33,822 bases of DNA from Elusimicrobiota bacterium (GTDB taxonomy: Bacteria; Elusimicrobiota; Elusimicrobia; UBA1565; UBA9628): contig JACPOW010000125.1 in assembly GCA_016191335.1 (NCBI GenBank), forward strand, positions 1-33,822, given 5' to 3'. Both the position numbers and the translations under genes were made by a program. Numbering within the stretch: the stretch's first letter is position 1; each line of letters opens with the position of its first letter. The notes beneath the pieces are model-generated. The model saw nothing but the letters and a program-made list of their open reading frames with translations, made no database searches and was not told the DNA's origin. Shown piece after piece: positions 1-7,521 of this stretch.

Positions 1-1
1 G

Positions 2-46
2 TCGCGATACTTCGACGAACTGGGAGTGCCGCGGCTTGCCGCCTGA
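2..46 (+). CDS. C-terminal tail of a group II intron reverse transcriptase/maturase (partial)
   Basis: Frame 2 is open from the window edge and ends with TGA at 44-46; its last residues read SRYFDELGVPRLAA. A short tail of this kind directly before intron domain V is what the intron-encoded reverse transcriptase/maturase gene gives. Fourteen residues are too few to identify a protein by themselves, so the call depends on the RNA element that follows. Confidence 0.5.
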   Translation, partial: SRYFDELGVPRLAA

Positions 47-60
47 TCGGAAGCCTTTTC

Positions 61-135
61 AACCGCCGGATGCGGACCCGCATGTCCGGTGGTGTGGGAG
101 GGGACGGCCGGGGCTAATCCCGGCCGCCCCTATCC
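61..135 (+). ncRNA. Group II intron domains V and VI
   Basis: Domain V candidate: about 63-93, where CCGGATGCGG pairs with CCGCATGTCCGG around a tiny loop and a CGC triad sits at the base of the stem. Domain VI candidate: about 99-130, with the perfect 8-bp stem CGGCCGGG (105-112) / CCCGGCCG (119-126) closing a GCTAAT loop that could hold the branch-point adenosine. These are the catalytic and branching domains that define the 3' end of a group II intron. The pairing is read by eye. Confidence 0.7.
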
Positions 136-339
136 CGATTCCGTCATAGCGGTGCGGGCCATCTCGTTGGCGTCCACGTACACGGTCGAGCCGGTCTTGC
201 CGAGGTCCTGGACGATGAGGCCCGCGACGAGGAGGCCGAGCGCGTAGGGCAGCAGCAGGGCGGCGGTGCCGGCCCAGCCGCGCTTCGCCGTCGCGAGCTC
301 CGGCGCGGCGGGCCGCGAGGGGGCGAGGAGGGGGTTCAC
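130..339 (-). CDS. Small single-pass membrane protein at the end of the nap block, probably truncated by the intron
   Basis: A 69-residue frame starts with GTG at 339, overlapping the napH-like stop (GTGA), so it is translationally coupled to it. One hydrophobic segment (about residues 24-44, GTAALLLPYALGLLVAGLIV) follows a short N-terminal stretch; the rest would be periplasmic. I do not recognise the family. Its TAG stop (132-130) falls at the proposed 3' end of the group II intron, so the natural protein was probably longer and the last codons and stop may be intron-derived. Position suggests an accessory membrane subunit of the nitrate electron-transfer chain, but no motif supports a specific role. 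Confidence 0.55.
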   Translation of the reverse strand: MNPLLAPSRPAAPELATAKRGWAGTAALLLPYALGLLVAGLIVQDLGKTGSTVYVDANEMARTAMTESG

Positions 340-1895
340 GCGGCCTTCTCCTTCAGGGCGGCGCGCGCGCGCTTGATCTTCACCGCGCGCACCACGACGA
401 GCAAGGCGAGGAAGCTCCCGCCGAACAGCGCGAGGTCGCGCCACGGCGAGCTCGGCTCGCCGACGACGATCGGGAAGCGCAGCGTCGAGCGGCCGTCCAG
501 CTCGGGCAGGACGAGGACCACCTCGTAATTGGCGACGGCGGGGTAGAACACCTGGAACTTGTGCAGGCCCATGTCCACGAGGCCCTCTCCCGCGTCCGCG
601 ATCTTCTCCTGGAACCCGAAGACCTTCAGGCGGTACGCCTCGAGCAGGACCGGCTTCTCGTACGGGGCGTTGAGGGCCGGGTCGGTCACGTAGACGTGGA
701 TCTCGGATTTCTCCCCGGGCTTGGGGCTGCCGGGGTAGGCGGTCAAGGTCACCTGGTAGGGCCCGATCTTGTCGCGAAGGCGCAGCACCGGCGCCTGCGG
801 GTAGGACTTGTCGTAGGCGTAGTGCGGTATGCCGATGATGTGGTGCGCGCGCGCCGGCGCCGCCAGCCCCAGGCACAGGAGCGCCATCAGCGCCGCGCCG
901 GTGCGGGAGAAGCGGAAGGACAGGGCCTTGGTCGGGCAGGCGTCGACGCAGACGCCGCAGGCGTCGCACTCGGCGCCGGTCTTGTCCGTCATCGGCTGGA
1001 GCTGCATCGGGCAGGCCTTGTCGCAGAGCACGCAGTCGATGCAGGCGGACCTCACGCGCTTGACGCGCAAGAGCTTCCAGCGCGAGAGCGCGCTGTACAG
1101 CGCGCCGCCGGGACACATGGCGGAGCACCGGAAGCCGGGCGCCACGGCCACCTCGACGAGGGCGACGAGGCCGAGGAAGATCATCCCGCCGGAGAAGAAG
1201 CCCCATGGGAAGCCGAAGCGTCCCGCTTCCGCGCGGTCGAAGAGGACGGTGGCGAAGGAGTGGGCCTCGCGGCTGAGGATGGCCGGCGGATAGATGTAAT
1301 GGAGGAGGGGCAGGCCGCCGATCAGGGCGATCACCGCGGCCGCGCCGAGCAAGGCGTACTTGTTCCCTTTCCAGAGCCGGACGTCGAGCGGCGGCAGCTC
1401 GAGGAAGGCGAGCAAGGAGCGCAGGCGCCGGATCAGGGGCATGAGCAGGCCGACCGGGCATATCCACCCGCAGTACACCCGGCCCAGGAGCAAGGTCGCG
1501 AGCAGGGGAAGGATGGCGCCGGCGGCGAGCACGGAGAGCAGGCTCCTCGTGGCGAGAGTGCTCTCCGCCGCGGCGAGCAGGTCCGTCAGCGAGCACCCGA
1601 ACAGGCGCGAAGACCAGGGGACCGACCCGACATAATCGCTCACGCGGACGAGGACGGCCTTGCGCGGGCGGCGTCCCTTGACGCCGCTCTCCTCCATCGG
1701 AAGGCCCGCGCGCATCAGCGCGTCGGTGCCGCGCAGGATCAGCCCCGCGGTGCTGGTCCCCCAGAGCTCGAGCATCTTCTCCGTCTGACGCGCCCACATG
1801 TAGTGGCCGTAGCGGGAGATGAACGGGAAGAGGATCATCGAGGCCAGCACGACGGACTGGACCAGGCGGCGCCGGGGCCAGATCGGGCTCTTCAT
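336..1895 (-). CDS. napH: NapH-like quinol dehydrogenase membrane subunit fused to a C-terminal periplasmic domain
   Basis: This 519-residue protein should oxidise quinol in the membrane and pass electrons through iron-sulfur clusters to the NapG-type ferredoxins and NapA. Membrane segments appear near residues 11-28, 118-138, 180-198 and 234-252. Cys pairs typical of NapH/NosR/CcoG-type proteins are present (YCGWICPVG at 141-149; CSAMCPGG at 257-264), followed by two 4Fe-4S motifs, CIDCVLCDKACP (285-296) and CDACGVCVDACP (310-321). Unlike standard NapH (under about 300 residues), it continues with another hydrophobic segment, a His-rich start (AHHIIGIPHY, 350-359), a periplasmic beta-rich domain and a last membrane segment near 485-505. 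The ATG at 1895 overlaps the upstream stop (ATGA). The NapH half is secure; the extra domain's function is unknown. Confidence 0.85.
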   Translation of the reverse strand: MKSPIWPRRRLVQSVVLASMILFPFISRYGHYMWARQTEKMLELWGTSTAGLILRGTDALMRAGLPMEESGVKGRRPRKAVLVRVSDYVGSVPWSSRLFGCSLTDLLAAAESTLATRSLLSVLAAGAILPLLATLLLGRVYCGWICPVGLLMPLIRRLRSLLAFLELPPLDVRLWKGNKYALLGAAAVIALIGGLPLLHYIYPPAILSREAHSFATVLFDRAEAGRFGFPWGFFSGGMIFLGLVALVEVAVAPGFRCSAMCPGGALYSALSRWKLLRVKRVRSACIDCVLCDKACPMQLQPMTDKTGAECDACGVCVDACPTKALSFRFSRTGAALMALLCLGLAAPARAHHIIGIPHYAYDKSYPQAPVLRLRDKIGPYQVTLTAYPGSPKPGEKSEIHVYVTDPALNAPYEKPVLLEAYRLKVFGFQEKIADAGEGLVDMGLHKFQVFYPAVANYEVVLVLPELDGRSTLRFPIVVGEPSSPWRDLALFGGSFLALLVVVRAVKIKRARAALKEKAA

Positions 1896-2377
1896 GACCA
1901 GGCCCTCTCGCTGCGCACGCGGATGGAGCGGCCGTCGTCCCGGTCGGTGACGATGCAGGCTTCCTCGCACAGGCCGCAGCCCGTGCAGTGCTCCTCGTCG
2001 ACCGCGGGCGCGTTGTGCTTGCCCTGCGTGATGGCCTTGCCCTTGAGCGGGAAGATCGTGAAGCAGGCGCCGCAGACCCCGGTGCATTTGTGGCTGACGC
2101 ACAGGCGCTTGTCGACGACGGCGGTGCCCATGCGGGCGTCGGCCATCTTCTCCAGCGGCCGCAGGGCTCCCGTCGGGCGGGCCTTGCCGCAGGCCAGGCA
2201 CAGGTCGCAGGCCTCGGCGCAGCGCTGGCAGCGGATGCGGCGGGCGAGGTCGGGCGGGACCGAGGACGCGGGGACGCTCTCGCCGCGGCGCAGCAGGCTC
2301 AGCAGGAAGCCGCCGCCCGCGGCCGCGGCCGCGGAGCGGACGAGCATCTGGCGCCGGGACGGCCGGGGCTCAGACAT
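1892..2377 (-). CDS. Second NapG-like periplasmic ferredoxin (Tat signal)
   Basis: The 161-residue protein begins with a twin-arginine signal (SRRQMLVRS, then an alanine/glycine-rich stretch), so it is exported folded with its clusters by Tat. The last cluster is classical (CTGCGLCEEAC near 130-140), one is NapG-like (CVSHKCTGVCGAC, near 93-105), and the first is irregular (CQRCAEACDLCLACGK, near 50-65). This pattern belongs to the NapG/NapF ferredoxin group, which shuttles electrons from the membrane NapH to NapA. It overlaps the preceding napG stop by 8 nt and the napH-like start by 4 nt. A second, shorter NapG-like copy may be an extra electron relay or the partner of the enlarged NapH-like protein; which is not evident. 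Confidence 0.75.
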   Translation of the reverse strand: MSEPRPSRRQMLVRSAAAAAGGGFLLSLLRRGESVPASSVPPDLARRIRCQRCAEACDLCLACGKARPTGALRPLEKMADARMGTAVVDKRLCVSHKCTGVCGACFTIFPLKGKAITQGKHNAPAVDEEHCTGCGLCEEACIVTDRDDGRSIRVRSERAWS

Positions 2378-2987
2378 CGGCCACCACCACGATGGCCTGC
2401 GGATAGCGGATGCAGGACCGTTCGCACAGGCCGCAGCCCACGCAGAGAGCGGGGTCCACCACCGGCATCTCGTGCATGGCGGATTTGAGCGCCTTGCCCG
2501 GGAAGGGGCAGGCCCGCAGGCAGACGCCGCAGCAGCGGTCGTTGTACGAGTAGCACAGGTTCTTGTCGAGCCTGGCCACCCCCATCTTGACCTTGGTCGT
2601 CACCTCGCTCTTGAGGAGCTTGGTGAGCGCCCCGGTCGGGCAGGCCTCGGTGCAGCGCAGATACTCTCCGTCCACCTTCTGGCACAGGTTGCAGGCCTTC
2701 TGCCGCGGGAAGATGATGGGCGTGCCGTCGTCCCCCGGCCCGGGCTTGAGGGAGAACTTCTCGCCGTTGGCCTCGGTGAACATCATGATCGCCTGGCTGG
2801 GGCACGCGTCCCCGCAGCGGCCGCAGCGGATGCAGCGCGACAGGAACTCGTCCTTCTCCAAGGCCCCGGGGGGGCGGATGACGCCCGTCTCGGCCGCGGC
2901 GGGACGCAGCAGCGCGGCCGAGGCGGCCAACGCCGCCCCGGTCGCCGCCGCGTTCTTCAGGAACTCCCGCCTGCTGACTTCTTTCAT
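2370..2987 (-). CDS. napG: NapG-type periplasmic ferredoxin
   Basis: A 205-residue ferredoxin with four cysteine clusters and a Tat signal (SRREFLKN at residues 5-12 plus a hydrophobic stretch). Clusters read CIRCGRCGDACP (near 52-63), CNLCQKVDGEYLRCTEACP, CYSYNDRCCGVCLRACP and CVGCGLCERSC. The number and spacing fit NapG, which takes electrons from NapH and delivers them towards the nitrate reductase. The start follows the napA stop by 6 nt, so it is in the same transcript. Assignment to the NapG family is confident; its exact partner among the two NapG-like proteins is inferred. Confidence 0.85.
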   Translation of the reverse strand: MKEVSRREFLKNAAATGAALAASAALLRPAAAETGVIRPPGALEKDEFLSRCIRCGRCGDACPSQAIMMFTEANGEKFSLKPGPGDDGTPIIFPRQKACNLCQKVDGEYLRCTEACPTGALTKLLKSEVTTKVKMGVARLDKNLCYSYNDRCCGVCLRACPFPGKALKSAMHEMPVVDPALCVGCGLCERSCIRYPQAIVVVADV

Positions 2988-2993
2988 GGTCCT

Positions 2994-5765
2994 CTACGCG
3001 ATGCGTTCCAATCTCATCGCCAGCTTCTTGTAGTCGGCCTGGCCGGAGACGGGGTCCCAGGCGCGGGCGCTGCACGCGTTGACCAGCCAGCGGTTCTTCG
3101 CCGGGTCGGAGCTGTCCGCCACCGAGAGGTTCCACGGGCTGAACATGTAGCCGGCGGGCACCTGCGAGCGGGCCGGCTTGACCATCGAGTCGGTCCCGAC
3201 CGAGACGCGCCCCTCGTAGGAGCCGCGGCGCGTGACGATGCGGACCTTCTCGCCGTCCTCGAGGCCCCAGCGCTTGGCGTCCTCGGGGCTGACCTCGACG
3301 TACTGCTCGGGCACGAGCTTGAGCGTCGTCGGGCCCTGGATGGTCTTGGCGGAGTGGAAGTGCTCGTAGACGATGCCCAGGCCGAGCCAGAACGGGTACT
3401 TGTTCTCCTTGGCGGCGTCCTCGAGCGTCTTGCTCGCGTCGTCGTAGAAGTCGAGGTCCGGGAGCTCCGGGGGCAGGGCGTTGTCGCGGGCCTTGGTCAG
3501 CAGGTCCATGTTGTCCATCAGGAACGGCTGCTTCTCCGCCGCCGCGAGCATCTCCGCGTTCGAGGCGCCCTCGCGCTTCTTCAGCCCGACGGCCTCGCCG
3601 AAGCTCATCAGCTTGCCGCAGGTCTCCTTGATCGTCGAGTAGTTCTGCTCGCACAGCTTGAGCTTCGCCTTGCCGTTGGCGTGGGCGAAGTTCCCGTAGG
3701 GCTGGCCGGCCCAGCCCTCCTGGCCCATGTAGCGGCGGGGGGTGCCGCCCTTCCTGGCGATCTCGTAGGTCGGCGCGGGCCACTGGATGCCGCGCAGGCG
3801 GCGCATCTGCTCGTACAGGCCGATGCCGTCGCGCTTCTCGACCTCGAGCATGCCGGTGAGGTCCGCGTCCGAGCCCTTCGACGCCTTCACGATGTCGCGG
3901 AAGATGTCCTCCGGGTTGTAGAACTTCTGGCCGTAGCGGTTCTTCAGGGTCTTCTTATAAGGGAAGATCTTGTCCGCGTCGAGGCCGAGCGCCTTCGCCA
4001 GGGACTTCGACTTGTCGATGGCCAGGTCCATGTCGGGCAGGGCCTCCATCAGGGGCTGGCCCTTCTCGTTCTTGCCGACCGAGACGCCGTCGCAGACGTA
4101 CAGGCGCCGCTCGCTCTGGATGTAGGTCCCGCCGGTCCACTCGCCCCAGGTGATCGCGGGGAACACCACGTCGGCGTACAGCAGGTTGGGGGCGTGGCGG
4201 TAGATGTCCTGCACGACGACGAACATCTTGGTCAGCGCCGGGCGCACCAAGGTGTTGAGGTCGGGCATGTGCACGTGGGTCGTGTACATCCAGAACATGG
4301 CCTTGAGGTCTCCCTTGAGCGCGCGCTCCATCATGGGGATGACCATCGTCGGCTTCTGCTTGAAGGTCAGGTCGAGGCGGCCCTCCGGCAGGCGCCAGGC
4401 CTGGTTCATGTGCGTGCGCCAGGCCGGGTTGTCGAGGCCCTTGTTGAACGGCAGGCGGCCGGTGAGGCCGCCCATCAGGCGCTCGCTCATGGCGTTGGGC
4501 TGGCCGGTCTGCGAGTGCGAGCCGCAGCCGGGGCGCCCGAGGTTGCCGGTGAGCAGGTGCAGGTTGATGATCGAGATGGTGTTGTGCTGCCCGTGGATGT
4601 GCTGGTTGTAGCCGATGCCCCAGAACGTGAGGCAGCCGCCCTTGCCGCGCTTGCGGCCCTTGAGCGAGGCCTCGGCCCAGAGCCGGCCGATGTTCTCGAT
4701 CTGCTCGACGGTGACGCGGCCGCGGTCGACGGGCTTGAGCTCGGCGACGACCTGGGCGGGGGAGTAGCGGGCCTTGATGCCCTCGATGTACTCGCGCCAG
4801 CCGTCGACGTTCTTCTCGAGCCACGCCTCGGGCATCACGGCCTCGGGGTGCTTGGTGATGATCACGTGGGCGATCGCGTTGAGATAGGAGATGTCGCCGT
4901 TGATCGTCTGGAAGTGGAACGAGGTCCGCGGGTCGATCTCCTCCAGGCCCTGCACGGTCCCGGTCCGGCGGGGGTCCGACACCAAGGTCGGGATGCCCTT
5001 GTCGCGCTTGTGGTCGGCCACGCGCCAGAACAGGATCGGATGCGCCTCGCGGGCGTTGTGGCCCCAGAACGAGATGAAGTCCGCCTGCTCGATGTCGTCG
5101 TAGGAGGTGGGCGGCGTGTCGGAGCCGTACGAGGCGAAATAGCCGGTGGCCGCGGAGGTCATGCACATGCGGGCGTTGGCCTCGATGGAGTTGGAGCCGA
5201 GCACGCCCTTCATCAGGACGTTCTCGATCCACTGCGCCTCCATGGTCAGCTGTCCGGAGCCGTTGAGGCCGACGGAGCCGCCGCCCTCCGTCTTGACGAG
5301 CTCGGCGATGCGCTTGGTGACGAGCTCCTCGGCTTCCTCGTAGGACGCCTCCCGGTAGACCGACTCGTCGTAGCGGCCCTTCGTCTCGGAGACGTGGCCG
5401 CGCAGGGGATCGCTCATGTCCTTGCGGATCAGGCACTTCTCGAGGCGGTCGCGGTAGATGGGCTCCTGGGCGTTGAGGCCCTTGATGCACATCACGCCCT
5501 TGTTCGTGGGGTGGAGCTTGTCGGGGACCATGCCGACGATGGTGTCGCCCTCGACCTGGATCAAGGTGCCGCAGCCGACGCCGCAGTAGGGGCACTGGCT
5601 CTGGAGCTCCTTTCGGAACTTGCCGCCCATGACCTTGGTGACGTCGGCCGCGGTGGCCAGCTCGCCCGGCAGCTGGGAGACGCCCAGCGCCGCGGCGGCG
5701 GCGCCGCTCGCCTTGAGGAAGTCCCGCCGCGTCAGGTCCGACTGCTCTTCGTTCTTCTTGTCCAT
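2994..5765 (-). CDS. napA: Periplasmic nitrate reductase catalytic subunit (molybdopterin enzyme)
   Basis: A 923-residue molybdopterin oxidoreductase of the DMSO-reductase family that should reduce nitrate to nitrite in the periplasm. It begins with a Tat motif (TRRDFLKAS, 12-20). The N-terminal 4Fe-4S cluster is C58, C61, C65 and C93 (CPYCGVGC ... GVMCIKG). The molybdenum ligand is the cysteine in ANARMCMTSAATGY (C201), the NapA arrangement, which separates it from formate dehydrogenase (Sec) and DMSO reductase (Ser). It is roughly 90 residues longer than Escherichia coli NapA; the extra length appears to be between residues 600 and 790. It lies 13 nt after the porin gene and before the NapG/NapH genes. 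No NapB, NapC or NapD gene is seen. Substrate is inferred from the family; a related oxyanion substrate is possible. Confidence 0.88.
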   Translation of the reverse strand: MDKKNEEQSDLTRRDFLKASGAAAAALGVSQLPGELATAADVTKVMGGKFRKELQSQCPYCGVGCGTLIQVEGDTIVGMVPDKLHPTNKGVMCIKGLNAQEPIYRDRLEKCLIRKDMSDPLRGHVSETKGRYDESVYREASYEEAEELVTKRIAELVKTEGGGSVGLNGSGQLTMEAQWIENVLMKGVLGSNSIEANARMCMTSAATGYFASYGSDTPPTSYDDIEQADFISFWGHNAREAHPILFWRVADHKRDKGIPTLVSDPRRTGTVQGLEEIDPRTSFHFQTINGDISYLNAIAHVIITKHPEAVMPEAWLEKNVDGWREYIEGIKARYSPAQVVAELKPVDRGRVTVEQIENIGRLWAEASLKGRKRGKGGCLTFWGIGYNQHIHGQHNTISIINLHLLTGNLGRPGCGSHSQTGQPNAMSERLMGGLTGRLPFNKGLDNPAWRTHMNQAWRLPEGRLDLTFKQKPTMVIPMMERALKGDLKAMFWMYTTHVHMPDLNTLVRPALTKMFVVVQDIYRHAPNLLYADVVFPAITWGEWTGGTYIQSERRLYVCDGVSVGKNEKGQPLMEALPDMDLAIDKSKSLAKALGLDADKIFPYKKTLKNRYGQKFYNPEDIFRDIVKASKGSDADLTGMLEVEKRDGIGLYEQMRRLRGIQWPAPTYEIARKGGTPRRYMGQEGWAGQPYGNFAHANGKAKLKLCEQNYSTIKETCGKLMSFGEAVGLKKREGASNAEMLAAAEKQPFLMDNMDLLTKARDNALPPELPDLDFYDDASKTLEDAAKENKYPFWLGLGIVYEHFHSAKTIQGPTTLKLVPEQYVEVSPEDAKRWGLEDGEKVRIVTRRGSYEGRVSVGTDSMVKPARSQVPAGYMFSPWNLSVADSSDPAKNRWLVNACSARAWDPVSGQADYKKLAMRLERIA

Positions 5766-5778
5766 GGATCCCCCGAAA

Positions 5779-7029
5779 CTAGAAATTGAACGCGGCCTGG
5801 AAGAAGCCCCAGTCGCGGTCGCCGCGCGTCGTCGTCGCCTTCACATACGAGCCCGCGAAGAAGCGGGAGTAGCCGAACCAGACCGAGATGACCTCGCGGA
5901 ACTTGCCCTTCACGTGAAGGTCGAGCTCCTGGCCGATGTCCTTGCCCGGGCCGCCGGTCGTCGAGCGCGCGACGATCGCCGCGCCCGTCGCGTCGTACCA
6001 CGCGTCGAAGGCGTGCTGCAGGCGGAAGTAATGGTAATCGGCCTGCACGCGCCAGTCGGCCTTGGGGTCGACGGAGACGCTGCCCTTGAAGTCGTGGCCG
6101 TTCTTCCAGGAGAAGATGTCCTGGTAGCCCTGATAGGCGTGGCCGAAGGGGTACAGCGGGTCGAAGGTCTGCACCTTGTTGTCCGAGGGGTTCGAGTCGC
6201 CGCTGGCGAAGTCGTACTCGACGCCGACGCGGGGCTTGAGGGAGTGCTCGAAGGTGTAGCCGCCGGTCAGGGCCGTCGCCCAGGCGCGCACGCGCTGGCC
6301 CGCCTTGCGGCCGAACTGCCAGGCGGCCTCCGCGGTGTAGTCGAAGCGGTCCGGCGTCCCCTTGACCCGGGCGCCCACCGTGCGGTCGCTGAGGTTGCCG
6401 AGCGTGCCGTGCTCGTTGGTGAAGGTCCCGTCGCGCTGGTCCCGGCCGAAGAGGAAGGCGTCGAACTCGTGCTTGGGCACCGCCTTGCAGGAGGCGTACA
6501 CGCCCCAGAAGTGGCCGTTGCGCTTGGCGGTGTTCGCTTCCTTGACCACGGTCTCGAACAGGTCCACGGTGTAGCTCGACCCGCGAAGCCGCAGGCGCGC
6601 GCCGTCCCAGGCGCGGCCGACGTTGCTCCAGTCGAGGGGGCTGACGAGCCGCTGGTCGCCGTACTGCAGCTCCATGCGCCCGACGCGCAGGTCGAGGGGC
6701 TGGGCGAAGAGGTCGAGGACGTCGGCGTAGCCCTGGTGCAGGTCCAGGTTCGCCGTGTTGGCGGTCACCGAGGCCTCCGATCCCCAGTTGCGGGAGTCCT
6801 GGAGCTGGATGAAGCCGTTGACCTTCTGGTTCGTCTCGACGGCGAGGCCGAGGCGGGTCCGCAGCGTGGTCAGGTCGTAGCCGCGGCGCTTGAGCGGGGT
6901 CGAGTAGGCCTCGACGTTGGTGGTCTCGGCGCGGGCGCGGACCTGGCCGCTGAAGACGAGCTTGGGGGGCTCGATCGCGGCGGAGGCGGCGGATGCGACG
7001 ATAAGGAACAGCGGGGTCAGCGCGGTCAT
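5779..7029 (-). CDS. Outer-membrane beta-barrel porin, alginate-export (AlgE-like) family
   Basis: A 416-residue exported protein with a signal peptide (about residues 1-18, ending ASAASAA). The rest alternates hydrophobic and polar residues as in an outer-membrane beta barrel and ends with the C-terminal phenylalanine (AAFNF) that guides barrel assembly. Motifs such as SRNWGSE, VGRMELQYGDQRLV and DWSNVGRAWDG match the alginate-export porin family as I know it. Such porins are often general anion channels, so here it may let nitrate in or nitrite out; this is inferred from its place between the regulator and napA. Its ATG overlaps the regulator's stop (ATGA). Confidence 0.75.
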   Translation of the reverse strand: MTALTPLFLIVASAASAAIEPPKLVFSGQVRARAETTNVEAYSTPLKRRGYDLTTLRTRLGLAVETNQKVNGFIQLQDSRNWGSEASVTANTANLDLHQGYADVLDLFAQPLDLRVGRMELQYGDQRLVSPLDWSNVGRAWDGARLRLRGSSYTVDLFETVVKEANTAKRNGHFWGVYASCKAVPKHEFDAFLFGRDQRDGTFTNEHGTLGNLSDRTVGARVKGTPDRFDYTAEAAWQFGRKAGQRVRAWATALTGGYTFEHSLKPRVGVEYDFASGDSNPSDNKVQTFDPLYPFGHAYQGYQDIFSWKNGHDFKGSVSVDPKADWRVQADYHYFRLQHAFDAWYDATGAAIVARSTTGGPGKDIGQELDLHVKGKFREVISVWFGYSRFFAGSYVKATTTRGDRDWGFFQAAFNF

Positions 7030-7475
7030 GGTCTTTCTCCGGGGTTGAGAGGCGGGTGTTTGAAATCGGCCAAGGTGGTCCGGCTCAGGCGGCGCAACAT
7101 CGCTTCCTCGGTCTGGGCGACGAAATCGTGCATCGCGCAGGGGGTCGCGCAGTCGCAGTCCCGGGCCTCGATCATGCAGGGCATCGGGTCGTTCTCGGCG
7201 CGCCGGGAGGCGGCGACGATGTCGGAGAGGGCTATCTCTCCGGCCGGCCGGGCGAGGCGGTAGCCGCCTTTCGCGCCGCGGCGGCTCTCGAGTATGCGGT
7301 GCTGGGCCAGGCGCTGGAGGATCTTGGAGAGGTAGCTGGGGGACAGGTCGCCGGCCCGGGCGATCTTGCCGACCATGTGGTAGCCGTCGTCCGTCCGCGA
7401 GGCGAGGTAGAACATCGCGGTGACGGCGTAGCGCGACGACTGGGGCAGATGGAGGAGGCGAGAATCCGGATTCAT
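7026..7475 (-). CDS. Rrf2-family transcriptional regulator with a four-cysteine cluster (NsrR/IscR-like)
   Basis: A 149-residue winged-helix regulator. The family signature is clear: LPQSSRYAVTAM (10-21), the recognition helix region SPSYLSKILQRLA (45-57) and RRGAKGGYRLARP (65-77). Four cysteines (C100, C107, C109, C113) sit where NsrR and IscR hold an iron-sulfur cluster, so it probably senses nitric oxide, oxygen or iron-sulfur status; three are typical. It lies between moaA and the porin/napA genes, fitting control of nitrate respiration and of itself. I chose ATG 7475 because it gives the usual short N-terminus and overlaps a 12-codon upstream frame as ATGA; a GTG at 7508 in the same frame, with GGAG upstream, is the alternative. 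Confidence 0.85.
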   Translation of the reverse strand: MNPDSRLLHLPQSSRYAVTAMFYLASRTDDGYHMVGKIARAGDLSPSYLSKILQRLAQHRILESRRGAKGGYRLARPAGEIALSDIVAASRRAENDPMPCMIEARDCDCATPCAMHDFVAQTEEAMLRRLSRTTLADFKHPPLNPGERP

Positions 7476-7484
7476 TTGTCCGGA
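7465..7484. promoter_or_regulatory. Candidate operator TCCGGA-N8-TCCGGA over the start of the Rrf2 gene
   Basis: Two copies of the self-palindromic hexamer TCCGGA at 7465-7470 and 7479-7484 are separated by exactly 8 bp. The same pair with the same spacing occurs before tatA at 10632-10651. The element covers the regulator's ATG, as in autorepression. Rrf2 proteins bind as dimers to roughly 20-bp dyads, so it may be this regulator's site; that link is inferred. Confidence 0.4.
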
Positions 7485-7510
7485 ATAGAGGTGCAACGAA
7501 TTAGCCACAT
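7472..7510 (-). CDS. Possible 12-codon leader peptide coupled to the Rrf2 gene
   Basis: An ATG at 7510, eight bases after a GGAG ribosome-binding sequence and 11 nt after the moaA stop, opens the frame MWLIRCTSIPDK. Its TGA overlaps the regulator's ATG (ATGA), the same coupling used by most gene pairs here. It contains the operator-like TCCGGA pair and a cysteine. It could be a true leader peptide that feeds ribosomes to the regulator, or chance, since the GTG start of the longer regulator frame uses the same ribosome-binding site. Confidence 0.25.
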   Translation of the reverse strand: MWLIRCTSIPDK

Positions 7511-7521
7511 TTTATCTCCGT

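Larger units (their letters stand above)
1..135 (+). mobile_element. 3' end of a group II intron
   Basis: The left edge carries the last codons of a plus-strand reading frame followed by a compact GC-rich RNA element that looks like domains V and VI of a bacterial group II intron. The order fits an intron with its reverse transcriptase/maturase gene ending just before domain V. The intron 3' end should lie near 131-136, where TATCC meets host DNA that reads as coding on the other strand. Only the tail is present, so the class, the 5' junction and whether the enzyme is intact cannot be judged. Identification rests on my recognition of the domain V/VI pattern; no alignment was run. Confidence 0.72.

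Noticed and set aside
561..5789. A very long plus-strand frame (1742 codons) opposite the nap genes
   Set aside because: It is the antisense shadow of napH, napG and napA. Its translation is low-complexity (Gln, Gly, His, Arg and Val rich) and has no family motif, whereas the minus-strand frames carry complete cofactor motifs.
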